This document shows, one piece after another, positions 1 to 6,046 of a stretch of 11,748 nucleotides of DNA. A program made the translations under genes and the position numbers. The stretch is taken from assembly GCA_013152695.1 (NCBI GenBank), contig JAADFV010000050.1, positions 1 to 11,748 on the forward strand, in the 5' to 3' direction. Under the pieces are notes generated by a model. The model saw only the letters and a program-made list of their open reading frames with translations. It made no database searches and was not told the origin of the DNA. This DNA comes from Chloroflexota bacterium (GTDB lineage Bacteria > Chloroflexota > Anaerolineae > J102). Every line of letters starts with the position of its first letter. The stretch's first letter is position 1.

Positions 1-676
1 CAACATAGACCCCGGCAGAGCTACCGCCAATTGCATCGACTCGTGGCATGTGCGCGGCGGCTTCGTATAAAGCAGCGCGGATATGTTCATAATGATAGTT
101 GGGATCGTCTTGTTGCACAGGCTCCCAGACGATCTCGTTGCTATAGATCGCACGGCCATCAACAACGGCCGACACCTTGATGTCGGATGCCCCCAGATCG
201 AAGCCAATACGATAGCCCTGCAAATGGCGTCCCAGGGCGCGGCTACTTTCGTGGGCGGGAGGCACGTCTGCCACTGAACAAGGAACGACGGTGAAGGGAT
301 GCAAATAGGCCTTTTCGCCCATAAAATGAACATCAAAAGCCCGTTCACCCTGGAGGGAGTAGACAGTCTGCAGATATTTGCCAATGGCTGGGGGTCCCCC
401 CACATACACCCGCCAGGCGCCACGCTGCCATAACAAGAACTTGAGTAAACGCTCGGCGTAAGGAAGATTTTCGGGAGCACGAGGATGGTCGATGGGAAAA
501 ACCCGCGTCTCGAAACGAGAAAAGTCATCTTCAGCCCGCTCTAGCCCAAACACCAACATCTCTCCACCCCCAGCTTCGGCAACGGCCTGGCGGAAAGCGC
601 GGTTGGCCAAAACGGGCGGACGAAAATCAGGATCGAGGGGCGGAGTGAAGCGGGGAGGAATGAGGGTAAGAGTCAT
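1..676 (-). CDS. N-terminally extended ROK-family sugar kinase-like protein (partial, 5' part only)
   Basis: Reading the minus strand from the ATG at 676 gives 225 codons without a stop, running off the left edge; the C-terminal part lies outside the window. An in-frame TAA lies shortly upstream, so this is the first ATG. It has no clear Shine-Dalgarno. Residues 1-155 form an extension that is not part of the usual ROK fold (it contains LLKFLLWQRGAWRVYVGGP). From residue 156 an actin-like ATPase core begins: IGFDLGASDIKVSAVVDG (157-174) fits the DxGxxxxK phosphate-1 motif of ROK kinases, and IGGSSAGVYV follows at 216-225. ROK kinases phosphorylate sugars such as glucose or N-acetyl sugars in the cytoplasm; the substrate here cannot be told. 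I recall ROK proteins of about 400 residues with a similar extension in several phyla, so it is probably a known but poorly characterised family. It lies 132 bases downstream of a ROK regulator on the same strand, with no clear promoter or terminator between, so co-transcription is likely. Confidence 0.8.
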   Translation of the reverse strand, partial: MTLTLIPPRFTPPLDPDFRPPVLANRAFRQAVAEAGGGEMLVFGLERAEDDFSRFETRVFPIDHPRAPENLPYAERLLKFLLWQRGAWRVYVGGPPAIGKYLQTVYSLQGERAFDVHFMGEKAYLHPFTVVPCSVADVPPAHESSRALGRHLQGYRIGFDLGASDIKVSAVVDGRAIYSNEIVWEPVQQDDPNYHYEHIRAALYEAAAHMPRVDAIGGSSAGVYV

Positions 677-808
677 GGTCGGTCTGGGAACGAGTTAGTG
701 TTGCGGAGGGTGAGTCGATGGAGGGATGATAGTGTGTGTAAAGCTCGTAAAGGCGTCATCAGTAAAAAAGATCGAACCGGGCGAGTTCTCATTCTCACCG
801 CGCTTGCC

Positions 809-2005
809 TTAGCCGGTGAGCCCCAGCTCACGATCGAGGAGCATTGCAGCTGCGCCGAGAATGACGATATCGTCGCCGAGATGGCTGACAGAAAGCCGCG
901 TTTGGGTGGCTAAGCGCCCGAGAGCTCGTGCCCGCATCTCCTGCTCCAGAGGTGTGAGTAGTGCCTCGCCCAAAGGCGCGAGTGTGCCGGCAATGACGAT
1001 ATCGCGAGGATTGAGGACACTGACCAAGATCGCCGCGGTCATACCCAAATAACGGCCCATGTTGGCAATCATGGTGTGTAAGGCGGGATCGGCGGCAGCA
1101 AAGGCACTGATGACCGTTTGTGTATCGATTTCGTCGGGGGCATCAACGAGGGTATTGAGGATAGACTGGGGGTTGGTATGGGCGATGGCCTGGGCCTGCC
1201 GCACCAAAGCGCGACTGCTCACTACGGTTTCCAGGCAGCCAAAAGAGCCGCAACGGCAAGGTTCACCGCCCTCGACAACCTGAAAATGACCGATTTCACC
1301 GGCGCCAAATCCATCGCCATGAAAAAGCTGTCCCTTGAGCACGATGCCGGCACCAATCCCCCGGCCAACTTTCAAGACAACGAGATCTCCACTGTAAGAA
1401 TGTTCGCCAAAGGTATATTCGCCCAGAGCTGCGGCTTGACTATCATTAGCAAGATAAACCGGCAACTGATAACGATCTCGTAGCAATTCTGCCAGGGGTA
1501 AGTCCTGCCAATCGAGATTTACGGAGGTGTGGACGATGCCCTCATCGCTGTTGATCAGGCCTGGTGTGCCGATGCCAATCCCCAATAAGGGTTGGGTCGT
1601 ACTGGCCACCAGCTCATCCAAAAGATCGTACACCAGAGTCAAGGCAGCCTCACCTTCGCGATCGCGAACCTCACGATGCAGGCGCTGGCGGATTTTTCCC
1701 CGAAGATTGACAACTGCACCCCGAAACTCGCTGTTAGCCAAATCCACGCCGATGAGATGCCGGGCATCATCGACGACACTGAGAAGCATGGCCGGTTTTC
1801 CCGTACCGGAAGCATCCAGCCCGATTTCTTCCACCCATCCTTCCGCGATCAACTCGGCAACAATACTGGAAACCGTCGGTCGTGTCAACTGGGTCGCCCG
1901 AGCAACACTCGCCCGGCTGATCTCCCCTGCCGAATAAATCGTTTGAAAGACAAGCCGCTTGTTATGTTTTTTTGTGCGCGCGTGGGAGGCTTTCACTTGA
2001 TCCAT
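809..2005 (-). CDS. ROK-family (NagC/XylR-type) transcriptional regulator
   Basis: This 398-residue protein has the usual length and order of a ROK repressor. A winged helix-turn-helix spans about residues 15-75, with SRASVARATQLTRPTVSSIVA as the recognition region. A sugar-binding ROK domain follows from about residue 83. The ROK signature runs over GIGAGIVLKGQLFHGDGFGAGEIGH at 216-240. The zinc site is complete: H240 plus C250, C252 and C257 in CRCGSFGC. LANDSQAAA (186-194) carries the Asn-Asp of the sugar site. The first phosphate motif is degraded (GVDLANSEF at 86-94 instead of DxGxT), so it is expected to bind sugar but not act as a kinase. Such proteins usually repress sugar-uptake or catabolic genes and leave DNA when the sugar binds. 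The gene precedes a ROK kinase-like gene on the same strand and is divergent from an aminotransferase. It has a strong promoter but no obvious Shine-Dalgarno. The family call is firm; the effector is unknown. Confidence 0.93.
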   Translation of the reverse strand: MDQVKASHARTKKHNKRLVFQTIYSAGEISRASVARATQLTRPTVSSIVAELIAEGWVEEIGLDASGTGKPAMLLSVVDDARHLIGVDLANSEFRGAVVNLRGKIRQRLHREVRDREGEAALTLVYDLLDELVASTTQPLLGIGIGTPGLINSDEGIVHTSVNLDWQDLPLAELLRDRYQLPVYLANDSQAAALGEYTFGEHSYSGDLVVLKVGRGIGAGIVLKGQLFHGDGFGAGEIGHFQVVEGGEPCRCGSFGCLETVVSSRALVRQAQAIAHTNPQSILNTLVDAPDEIDTQTVISAFAAADPALHTMIANMGRYLGMTAAILVSVLNPRDIVIAGTLAPLGEALLTPLEQEMRARALGRLATQTRLSVSHLGDDIVILGAAAMLLDRELGLTG

Positions 2006-2052
2006 GCGAAGGTTGCTGCCAGTTTGTAAGAAGAGCTAACTAAGACAGTTCG

Positions 2053-2081
2053 ATTATAAGCCATCAGGTGGTGGAAGTCAA
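2053..2081 (-). promoter_or_regulatory. sigma70-type promoter of the ROK regulator
   Basis: On the minus strand TTGACT (2081-2076) and TATAAT (2058-2053) are separated by exactly 17 bases. That is 5/6 and 6/6 matches to consensus, the best promoter in the window. Transcription would start near 2046, giving a leader of about 40 bases before the ATG at 2005. An AAGT-N5-ACTT inverted repeat (2075-2087) covers the -35 box and could be an operator. Confidence 0.8.
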
Positions 2082-2230
2082 GCACTTTTCTCCATTTACC
2101 GCAGATATTCTCGATAGATAATAAAGTTTCTTTCCATAATGCCTGGTAGCCGCGGAAAAATGAAACGGGGGAAGGGAAAGATGGCGTAGAACCAAGCTTC
2201 GAGAGAACGCACGCCAAGAGGGAGCGGTGA

Positions 2231-2260
2231 TTGTCGGAGAGTAGCGGTATCCGTTACAAT
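2231..2260 (+). promoter_or_regulatory. sigma70-type promoter of the aminotransferase
   Basis: TTGTCG (2231-2236) and TACAAT (2255-2260) are 18 bases apart, with 4/6 and 5/6 matches to consensus. The predicted start near 2267 leaves a leader of about 40 bases before the ATG at 2309. An AAGT-C-ACTT palindrome (2270-2278) lies just after the predicted start point. Confidence 0.55.
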
Positions 2261-2308
2261 GGAGGCAAGAAGTCACTTTTCTTTGTTTGTTTTTACAAGG
2301 AGTTTGCT

Positions 2309-3475
2309 ATGAATCGGCCTTTATTGATGATTCCTGGCCCTATTGAGTTTAGCGATGAAGTCATGGCGGCGATGAGTGTAGCTACACCCAGCCATGTTGA
2401 TCCTGCCTTTATTGCCACTTTTGGTCAGGCCCTTGCTGATTTACGACGGGTCTTTCTCGCCGGTGATGAGTATCAGCCCTTTATTTTAGCGGGATCGGGC
2501 ACGCTGGCCATGGACAGCGCCATAACCAATGTAGTGGAGCCGGAAGACCGCGTCTTGGTCGTGGACACGGGCTACTTCAGCCAGCGGATGGCAGATATTT
2601 GCCGGCGCTACGGGGCCGCTGTGGACCTGCTCAGTGCTGCCCCGGGTGATACTATCAGCGCCGAACAAGTGGCTGCGCAATGTACGCAACAACATTACGA
2701 CATCGTCACCATTACTCATGTCGACACCTCGACCGGGGTCCTGACAGATGTGCAAGGCATGGCAGCCAGTGCCAAGCAGGCCGGTGCGCTCGTTGTTGTC
2801 GATGGTGTCTGTGCCACGGCCGCCGAAGAAATGCGCCAGCAAGAATGGGGCGTAGATATCTACCTTACAGCTTCTCAAAAAGCCATTGGTGTGCCCCCGG
2901 GCTTGGCCTTATTGGTGGTCTCACCCGCGGCTTTGGCCAAATGGCAAGGGCGAAGGACGCCGGTAGGGAGCTATTACAGCGATTGGGCGAAGTGGTTACC
3001 CATCATGGAAGCGTATGAAGGCAAACGGCCTGCCTATTTTGCCACCCCGGCGGTGAATCTGGTATTGGCGCTGGCGGTAAGTTTACAGCAAATCCTGGCA
3101 GAAGGAATGGAGGCAACCTTTGCCCGCCATCGGCTCTTGAGCGATGCTGTCAAGGCAGGCGTCATGGCCCTGGGCCTGGGCCAGGTACCTACATCTCCCG
3201 AACATGCCGCTCACACCCTCACTTGCCCCCGCTATCCCCAAGGTGTGGACGCTTCCTTCCTGAAGAAAGTGCGCGCCGCAGGCGCCATCCTCGCTGGTGG
3301 CCTCTATCCTGAAATTAAGGGGGAATACTTCCGCATCGGCCACATGGGTCGTGTCAGCCGTAGCGATATCCTCGCCACCCTGGGCGCGTTAGAAGCAGGC
3401 TTACGCGAGGCGGGTTATCCTGTCGAACCCGGTATTTCTCTGGCGGCAGCCCAGGCCGTCTTGGCCGCTGCGTAA
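2309..3475 (+). CDS. class V PLP aminotransferase, alanine/serine-glyoxylate type
   Basis: The reading frame is open from 2231, but the real start is the ATG at 2309: AAGGAG lies at 2297-2302, six bases upstream, and the predicted promoter sits inside the longer reading. The product is 388 residues, the normal size for this fold-type I family. AGSGTLAMD (61-69) is the phosphate-side loop and THVDTSTGVL (136-145) is typical of the alanine-glyoxylate branch. D165 in VVVDGVCA should contact the pyridine nitrogen. K191 in TASQKAIGVPPGL is the Schiff-base lysine. R342 in FRIGHMGR is the likely carboxylate-binding arginine. The HVDTST and ASQKA(I/L) segments resemble fungal AGX1 as I remember it. 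It probably moves an amino group between alanine or serine and glyoxylate or pyruvate in the cytoplasm; sequence alone does not fix the substrate pair. It stands alone on its strand, divergent from the ROK regulator. The stop codon lies in one copy of a 13-bp direct repeat. Confidence 0.9.
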   Translation: MNRPLLMIPGPIEFSDEVMAAMSVATPSHVDPAFIATFGQALADLRRVFLAGDEYQPFILAGSGTLAMDSAITNVVEPEDRVLVVDTGYFSQRMADICRRYGAAVDLLSAAPGDTISAEQVAAQCTQQHYDIVTITHVDTSTGVLTDVQGMAASAKQAGALVVVDGVCATAAEEMRQQEWGVDIYLTASQKAIGVPPGLALLVVSPAALAKWQGRRTPVGSYYSDWAKWLPIMEAYEGKRPAYFATPAVNLVLALAVSLQQILAEGMEATFARHRLLSDAVKAGVMALGLGQVPTSPEHAAHTLTCPRYPQGVDASFLKKVRAAGAILAGGLYPEIKGEYFRIGHMGRVSRSDILATLGALEAGLREAGYPVEPGISLAAAQAVLAAA

Positions 3476-3480
3476 ATAGA

Positions 3481-3515
3481 ACGCTGATGACGCAAATCGA
3501 AGGGATGACGCTGAT
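3481..3515 (+). repeat. degenerate short intergenic repeat (ACGCTGAT / GATGACGC)
   Basis: ACGCTGAT is present at 3481-3488 and 3508-3515, and GATGACGC at 3486-3493 and 3504-3511, so the words occur in swapped order around a short spacer. The pattern resembles the scattered ACGC(T/G)GATGACGC-type intergenic repeats that I recall from Chloroflexota and other large environmental genomes. The family assignment is from memory. Confidence 0.45.
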
Positions 3516-3588
3516 CTGAAAAAAGGAACAAGTAGACAAGGGTAAAAGGAAAAAAGGGAAAAGGAAAAAGGGAGGCGGCTCCTTTTGT

Positions 3589-3653
3589 AAACCGGTAAAC
3601 CAGAAAATCCGTAAACCGGGGCTTGGCGCCCTGGTTTACGGGTTCACCGGTTT
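3589..3653. repeat. nested palindrome built on a GTAAACC word
   Basis: The inner stem pairs CCGTAAACC (3609-3617) with GGTTTACGG (3633-3641). It extends through a G-U pair and GGG/CCC to a 7-base loop (3622-3628), giving 13 pairs. The outer arms AAACCGGT (3589-3596) and ACCGGTTT (3646-3653) match perfectly. GTAAACC also occurs at 3587 and 3595, so the element combines direct and inverted copies. It could form a cruciform or a strong RNA hairpin from either strand. No T-run follows. Confidence 0.7.
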
Positions 3654-3781
3654 CCTGGTCTACAGCTTCATCAGACAACTCGTCACGTTTAATAAGCCAG
3701 ATAACCCGCAGCGACGTTGTTGCCGATTTTCATCGGTATCGGCGTGCAGCCGCTCATGGTATCTGCTGCGTAAATAGCGAG

Positions 3782-3806
3782 GGGGGCAGGGGCAAGCCCC
3801 GCCCCC
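3782..3806. repeat. GC-rich hairpin downstream of thrS
   Basis: GGGGG (3782-3786) pairs with CCCCC (3802-3806), and GGGG (3789-3792) pairs with CCCC (3797-3800) around a CAAG loop, with a small bulge between the two blocks. On the minus strand it begins about 45 bases after the thrS stop, so it may end or protect that transcript. It also resembles a common GC-rich intergenic repeat type. No clean T-run follows. Confidence 0.5.
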
Positions 3807-3849
3807 TACTACGGGTATTAACCTCGCCACCAGACACGAAAAACAAGCA

Positions 3850-5667
3850 TCAGATGGCCACGCGGTCGGCAATTGCTTTTTGGGCAAGGGCGACAAATTC
3901 GTCCACACTCATCGTTCCTAAGCGATTGCCATTGCGCAAGCGTACATTGACCTTATCGGCCTCGAGTTCGCGGGCACCCAGCACCAGCATGTAAGGAATC
4001 TTCTGCAACTGGGCATTACGAATCTTAGCATTCATACGACCATCGCTCTCATCGACCTCCACGCGCAAACCCGCCTCTTTGAGCTGAGCTGCCACGGCAA
4101 AGGCGTAGTCGAGCTGTTCGTCCGTGATGGGGATGATCTGTACCTGCACCGGCGTTAGCCAAACCGGGAAGTTACCGCCATAATGCTCGATGAGAACGCC
4201 AAAGAAGCGTTCGATACTCCCCATGAGGGCACGGTGAATCATGTAAGGGCGATGTTGCTGGCCGTCGGCGCCAACAAAGATGAGATCAAAGCGTTCGGGA
4301 AGATTGAAATCGAATTGAATGGTGCTGAGTTGCCAGGGACGATCGAGGGCGTCGGTGACATCGATATCGATCTTGGGGCCGTAAAAGGCGCCATCTCCTT
4401 CTTTGATCGCATAGGGAAGGCCGCTGCGTTTGAGTGCCTCCAATAGCGCATTTTCAGAGGCCTCCCACATGGCATCTTCCCCCACGCGCTTTTCAGGCCG
4501 CGTACTCAAATACAAATCGAATTTCTCGAAGCCAAAATCACGCAAGAGGCTGATGCTAAAATTGAGTACTTTATCGATTTCATCTGGCATTTGTTCGGGT
4601 GCGCAGAAAATATGGGCATCATCTTGCGTAAAACCACGCACACGGGTGAGGCCGTGGAGCGCTCCCGAACGCTCGAAGCGGTACACCGTACCCCATTCTG
4701 CCATGCGGATGGGCAGCTCACGGTAGGAGCGCAGGCGACTTTTGTAGATGTACACATGGAAGGGGCAGTTCATCGGTTTGAGATAGTACTCCTGCCCCTC
4801 GATATCGATGGGAGAGTACATATTTTCCTTGTAGAAATCTAAATGCCCACTCGTCTCCCAAAGAATGGCACGGCCAATATGGGGCGTATAAACGAAATCA
4901 TAACCGCCGGCCAGGTGCATCTTTTTGGCATGCTCTTCTGCTAAATACCGCATCAAGGCACCTTTGGGATGCCAAAGAATCAAACCGCCACCGACCATCT
5001 CATGATTGGTGCTGAATAAATCCAATTCCTTGCCCAACTTGCGATGGTCGCGCTGCCGTGCTGCTTCCAGACGGGCAAGGTAAGCCTTGAGCTCTTTTTT
5101 GTTTTTCCAGGCCGTGCCATAAATGCGCTGAAGCATGGGGCGATGTTCGTCGCCACGCCAGTAAGCACCGGCAGTATAGAGTAATTTGAAGGCATCAGGC
5201 GGAATTTTGCCTGTATTTTCGACATGGGGACCACGACAAAGATCGACAAAGCCATCATGTTTGAAAATCGATATCTCCGCGGCCCCTTCAATCTTCTCTC
5301 CATATTCATCGACGCCGCCTGCCTCCAGGCCCTCGATCAATTCGAGTTTGTAGGGCTGATCGGCAAAAAGAGCACGGGCCTCATCGGCACTGATCACGCG
5401 CTTTTCAAACTCATATTTCCCAGCAATAATCTGGCGCATACGCGCCTCGATAGCCTCCAGATCTTCGGGCGAAAAGGTGCGGGGCGAGCCATCTTCATTA
5501 CGGCCTAGGTCGAAGTCGTAATAAAAACCGTCTTTGATGGGAGGCCCGATCGCGATTTTGGCCTCAGGAAAACGCTCGAGCACAGCCTGCGCCATAATGT
5601 GCGCCACCGAGTGCCTGAGCTTGTAATATTCATCGTTTTCATGACCGTTTTTGTTCGAGGAAGACAT
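3850..5667 (-). CDS. thrS: threonyl-tRNA synthetase lacking the N-terminal TGS domain
   Basis: Charges tRNA-Thr with threonine in the cytoplasm. The frame opens at an ATG at 5679, but the ATG at 5667 is preferred because GGAG (5677-5674) lies six bases before it, giving 605 residues. The N2 editing domain comes first, with H19 and H23 (HSVAH) and C144 and H148 (CRGPH), the site that removes mischarged serine. The class II catalytic core follows: C301 (MNCPFH), H352 (DDAHIFC) and H478 (MIHRAL) are the zinc ligands, R330 (YRFER) marks motif 2, and GSIERF (483-488) is motif 3. The anticodon-binding domain fills about 500-605. All landmarks sit roughly 30-54 residues earlier than in the E. coli enzyme. 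The usual TGS domain of about 60 residues is therefore absent, and no in-frame start upstream could restore it. The gene is transcribed alone, behind a T-box attenuator. Confidence 0.97.
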   Translation of the reverse strand: MSSSNKNGHENDEYYKLRHSVAHIMAQAVLERFPEAKIAIGPPIKDGFYYDFDLGRNEDGSPRTFSPEDLEAIEARMRQIIAGKYEFEKRVISADEARALFADQPYKLELIEGLEAGGVDEYGEKIEGAAEISIFKHDGFVDLCRGPHVENTGKIPPDAFKLLYTAGAYWRGDEHRPMLQRIYGTAWKNKKELKAYLARLEAARQRDHRKLGKELDLFSTNHEMVGGGLILWHPKGALMRYLAEEHAKKMHLAGGYDFVYTPHIGRAILWETSGHLDFYKENMYSPIDIEGQEYYLKPMNCPFHVYIYKSRLRSYRELPIRMAEWGTVYRFERSGALHGLTRVRGFTQDDAHIFCAPEQMPDEIDKVLNFSISLLRDFGFEKFDLYLSTRPEKRVGEDAMWEASENALLEALKRSGLPYAIKEGDGAFYGPKIDIDVTDALDRPWQLSTIQFDFNLPERFDLIFVGADGQQHRPYMIHRALMGSIERFFGVLIEHYGGNFPVWLTPVQVQIIPITDEQLDYAFAVAAQLKEAGLRVEVDESDGRMNAKIRNAQLQKIPYMLVLGARELEADKVNVRLRNGNRLGTMSVDEFVALAQKAIADRVAI

Positions 5668-5752
5668 GATAAACTCCATGTATGAATGCCGTAATGCACG
5701 GCTGAGGATGCGAATGAATCCAGAATAGGTGAGAGCAAATTACATAAAACAG

Positions 5753-5781
5753 AAAAACCCTCCGTCCATTGGGACGCAGGG
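5753..5781 (-). terminator. intrinsic terminator of the thrS T-box
   Basis: On the minus strand CCCT (5781-5778) and CGTCC (5776-5772) pair with GGACG (5767-5763) and AGGG (5761-5758). There is one G-G mismatch and a CAAT loop, and TTTTT follows directly (5757-5753). The CCC of the 5' arm can pair instead with GGG of the T-box (5799-5797), the expected antiterminator switch. Confidence 0.92.
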
Positions 5782-6004
5782 ATGTGCGCGGTTCCACCCA
5801 AATTAACTGGTCAAAACCAGTTCTCTCTGGTAGCCGATAACGGAGCCAGGCCGGAAGAAGATACTCAGACAGGCCTTTCCCTTCTTCACTCACGGGGGGT
5901 TTTGGCAATCACTGTACGATGAAGGCTTCCAGCCCATGACCTTCACTCTCTGGCGCCGGGGTGAATGCTACTCGTCCCGATCAACGTTTTGCCATATTTC
6001 TTAT
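5753..6004 (-). promoter_or_regulatory. T-box riboswitch (tRNA-Thr sensing) of thrS
   Basis: The thrS leader carries a full T-box. The hallmark TGGGTGGAACCGCG lies at 5800-5787. Stem I can be traced. AGTA (5972-5969) is followed by GCATTCAC (5968-5961) pairing with GTGATTGC (5912-5905), with one mismatch. AGAGAG (5951-5946) and TGAAGG/CCTTCA (5945-5940/5925-5920) form the distal part. CGGG/CCCG closes the base. Opposite AGTA, the sequence CAAAACC places ACC, a threonine codon, at 5900-5898 as specifier. A likely stem II is GAAGAAG/CTTCTTC (5887-5881/5860-5854), and stem III is AACTGGT/ACCAGTT (5822-5816/5811-5805). An intrinsic terminator follows. In this known mechanism, uncharged tRNA pairs with the specifier and with the UGGA bulge, favours the antiterminator and lets thrS be transcribed. 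The stem I fold and specifier are my own hand pairing; the T-box sequence and terminator are plain. Confidence 0.92.
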
Positions 6005-6010
6005 GCCAAG

Positions 6011-6039
6011 AGTGTAGCATACCAGCCAGAACGTGTCAA
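6011..6039 (-). promoter_or_regulatory. sigma70-type promoter of thrS
   Basis: TTGACA (6039-6034, perfect) and TACACT (6016-6011, 4/6) are separated by 17 bases on the minus strand. Transcription would begin near 6004, just before T-box stem I. The -35 box starts only 7 bases after the stop codon of the upstream transporter gene. Confidence 0.8.
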
Positions 6040-6046
6040 CCTATTT

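Larger units (their letters stand above)
3467..3777 (+). repeat. 13-bp direct repeat flanking the repeat mosaic
   Basis: GCTGCGTAAATAG occurs exactly at 3467-3479 and again at 3765-3777. The first copy contains the last codons and the TAA stop of the aminotransferase. The 285 bases between the copies are the repeat mosaic. This looks like a target duplication or a local recombination footprint; which one is inference. Confidence 0.6.
3476..3849. other. convergent gene-free gap filled with repeat fragments and hairpins
   Basis: This 374-base gap separates the aminotransferase and thrS stop codons. I see no credible gene in it. In order it holds an ACGCTGAT/GATGACGC repeat (3481-3515), a purine run on the plus strand (3544-3575) with mirror symmetry, a large imperfect palindrome (3589-3653), a small CCGAT-TTTC-ATCGG hairpin (3723-3736) and a GC-rich hairpin (3782-3806). 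Either large hairpin could help end transcription, but neither is followed by a T-run in either direction, so I do not call an intrinsic terminator. Confidence 0.7.

Noticed and set aside
83..698. Plus-strand open frames over the left edge
   Set aside because: The minus strand codes for a clear ROK protein there; the plus-strand frames are its shadows with unnatural composition.
677..808. Terminator or promoter between the two ROK genes
   Set aside because: The minus strand has a TTTTTT run but no convincing stem before it, and no -35/-10 pair with acceptable spacing.
2231..2308. TTG-initiated N-terminal extension of the aminotransferase
   Set aside because: A clear AAGGAG site precedes the ATG at 2309, the family domain begins there, and the extension overlaps the predicted promoter.
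3587..3653. CRISPR array
   Set aside because: The repeated GTAAACC word is only 7 bases, copies are inverted as well as direct, and there are no regular spacers or cas genes.
3589..3806. Intrinsic terminators for the aminotransferase and thrS
   Set aside because: The hairpins are strong, but no T-run follows on either strand; I list them as repeats or hairpins only.
4183..4846. Several open frames on both strands inside thrS
   Set aside because: They lie fully within the strongly conserved thrS frame and show no domain or ribosome site.
5668..5679. Earlier thrS start at 5679
   Set aside because: It has no Shine-Dalgarno, while GGAG is well placed for the ATG at 5667. The four-residue difference has no effect on the domain call.
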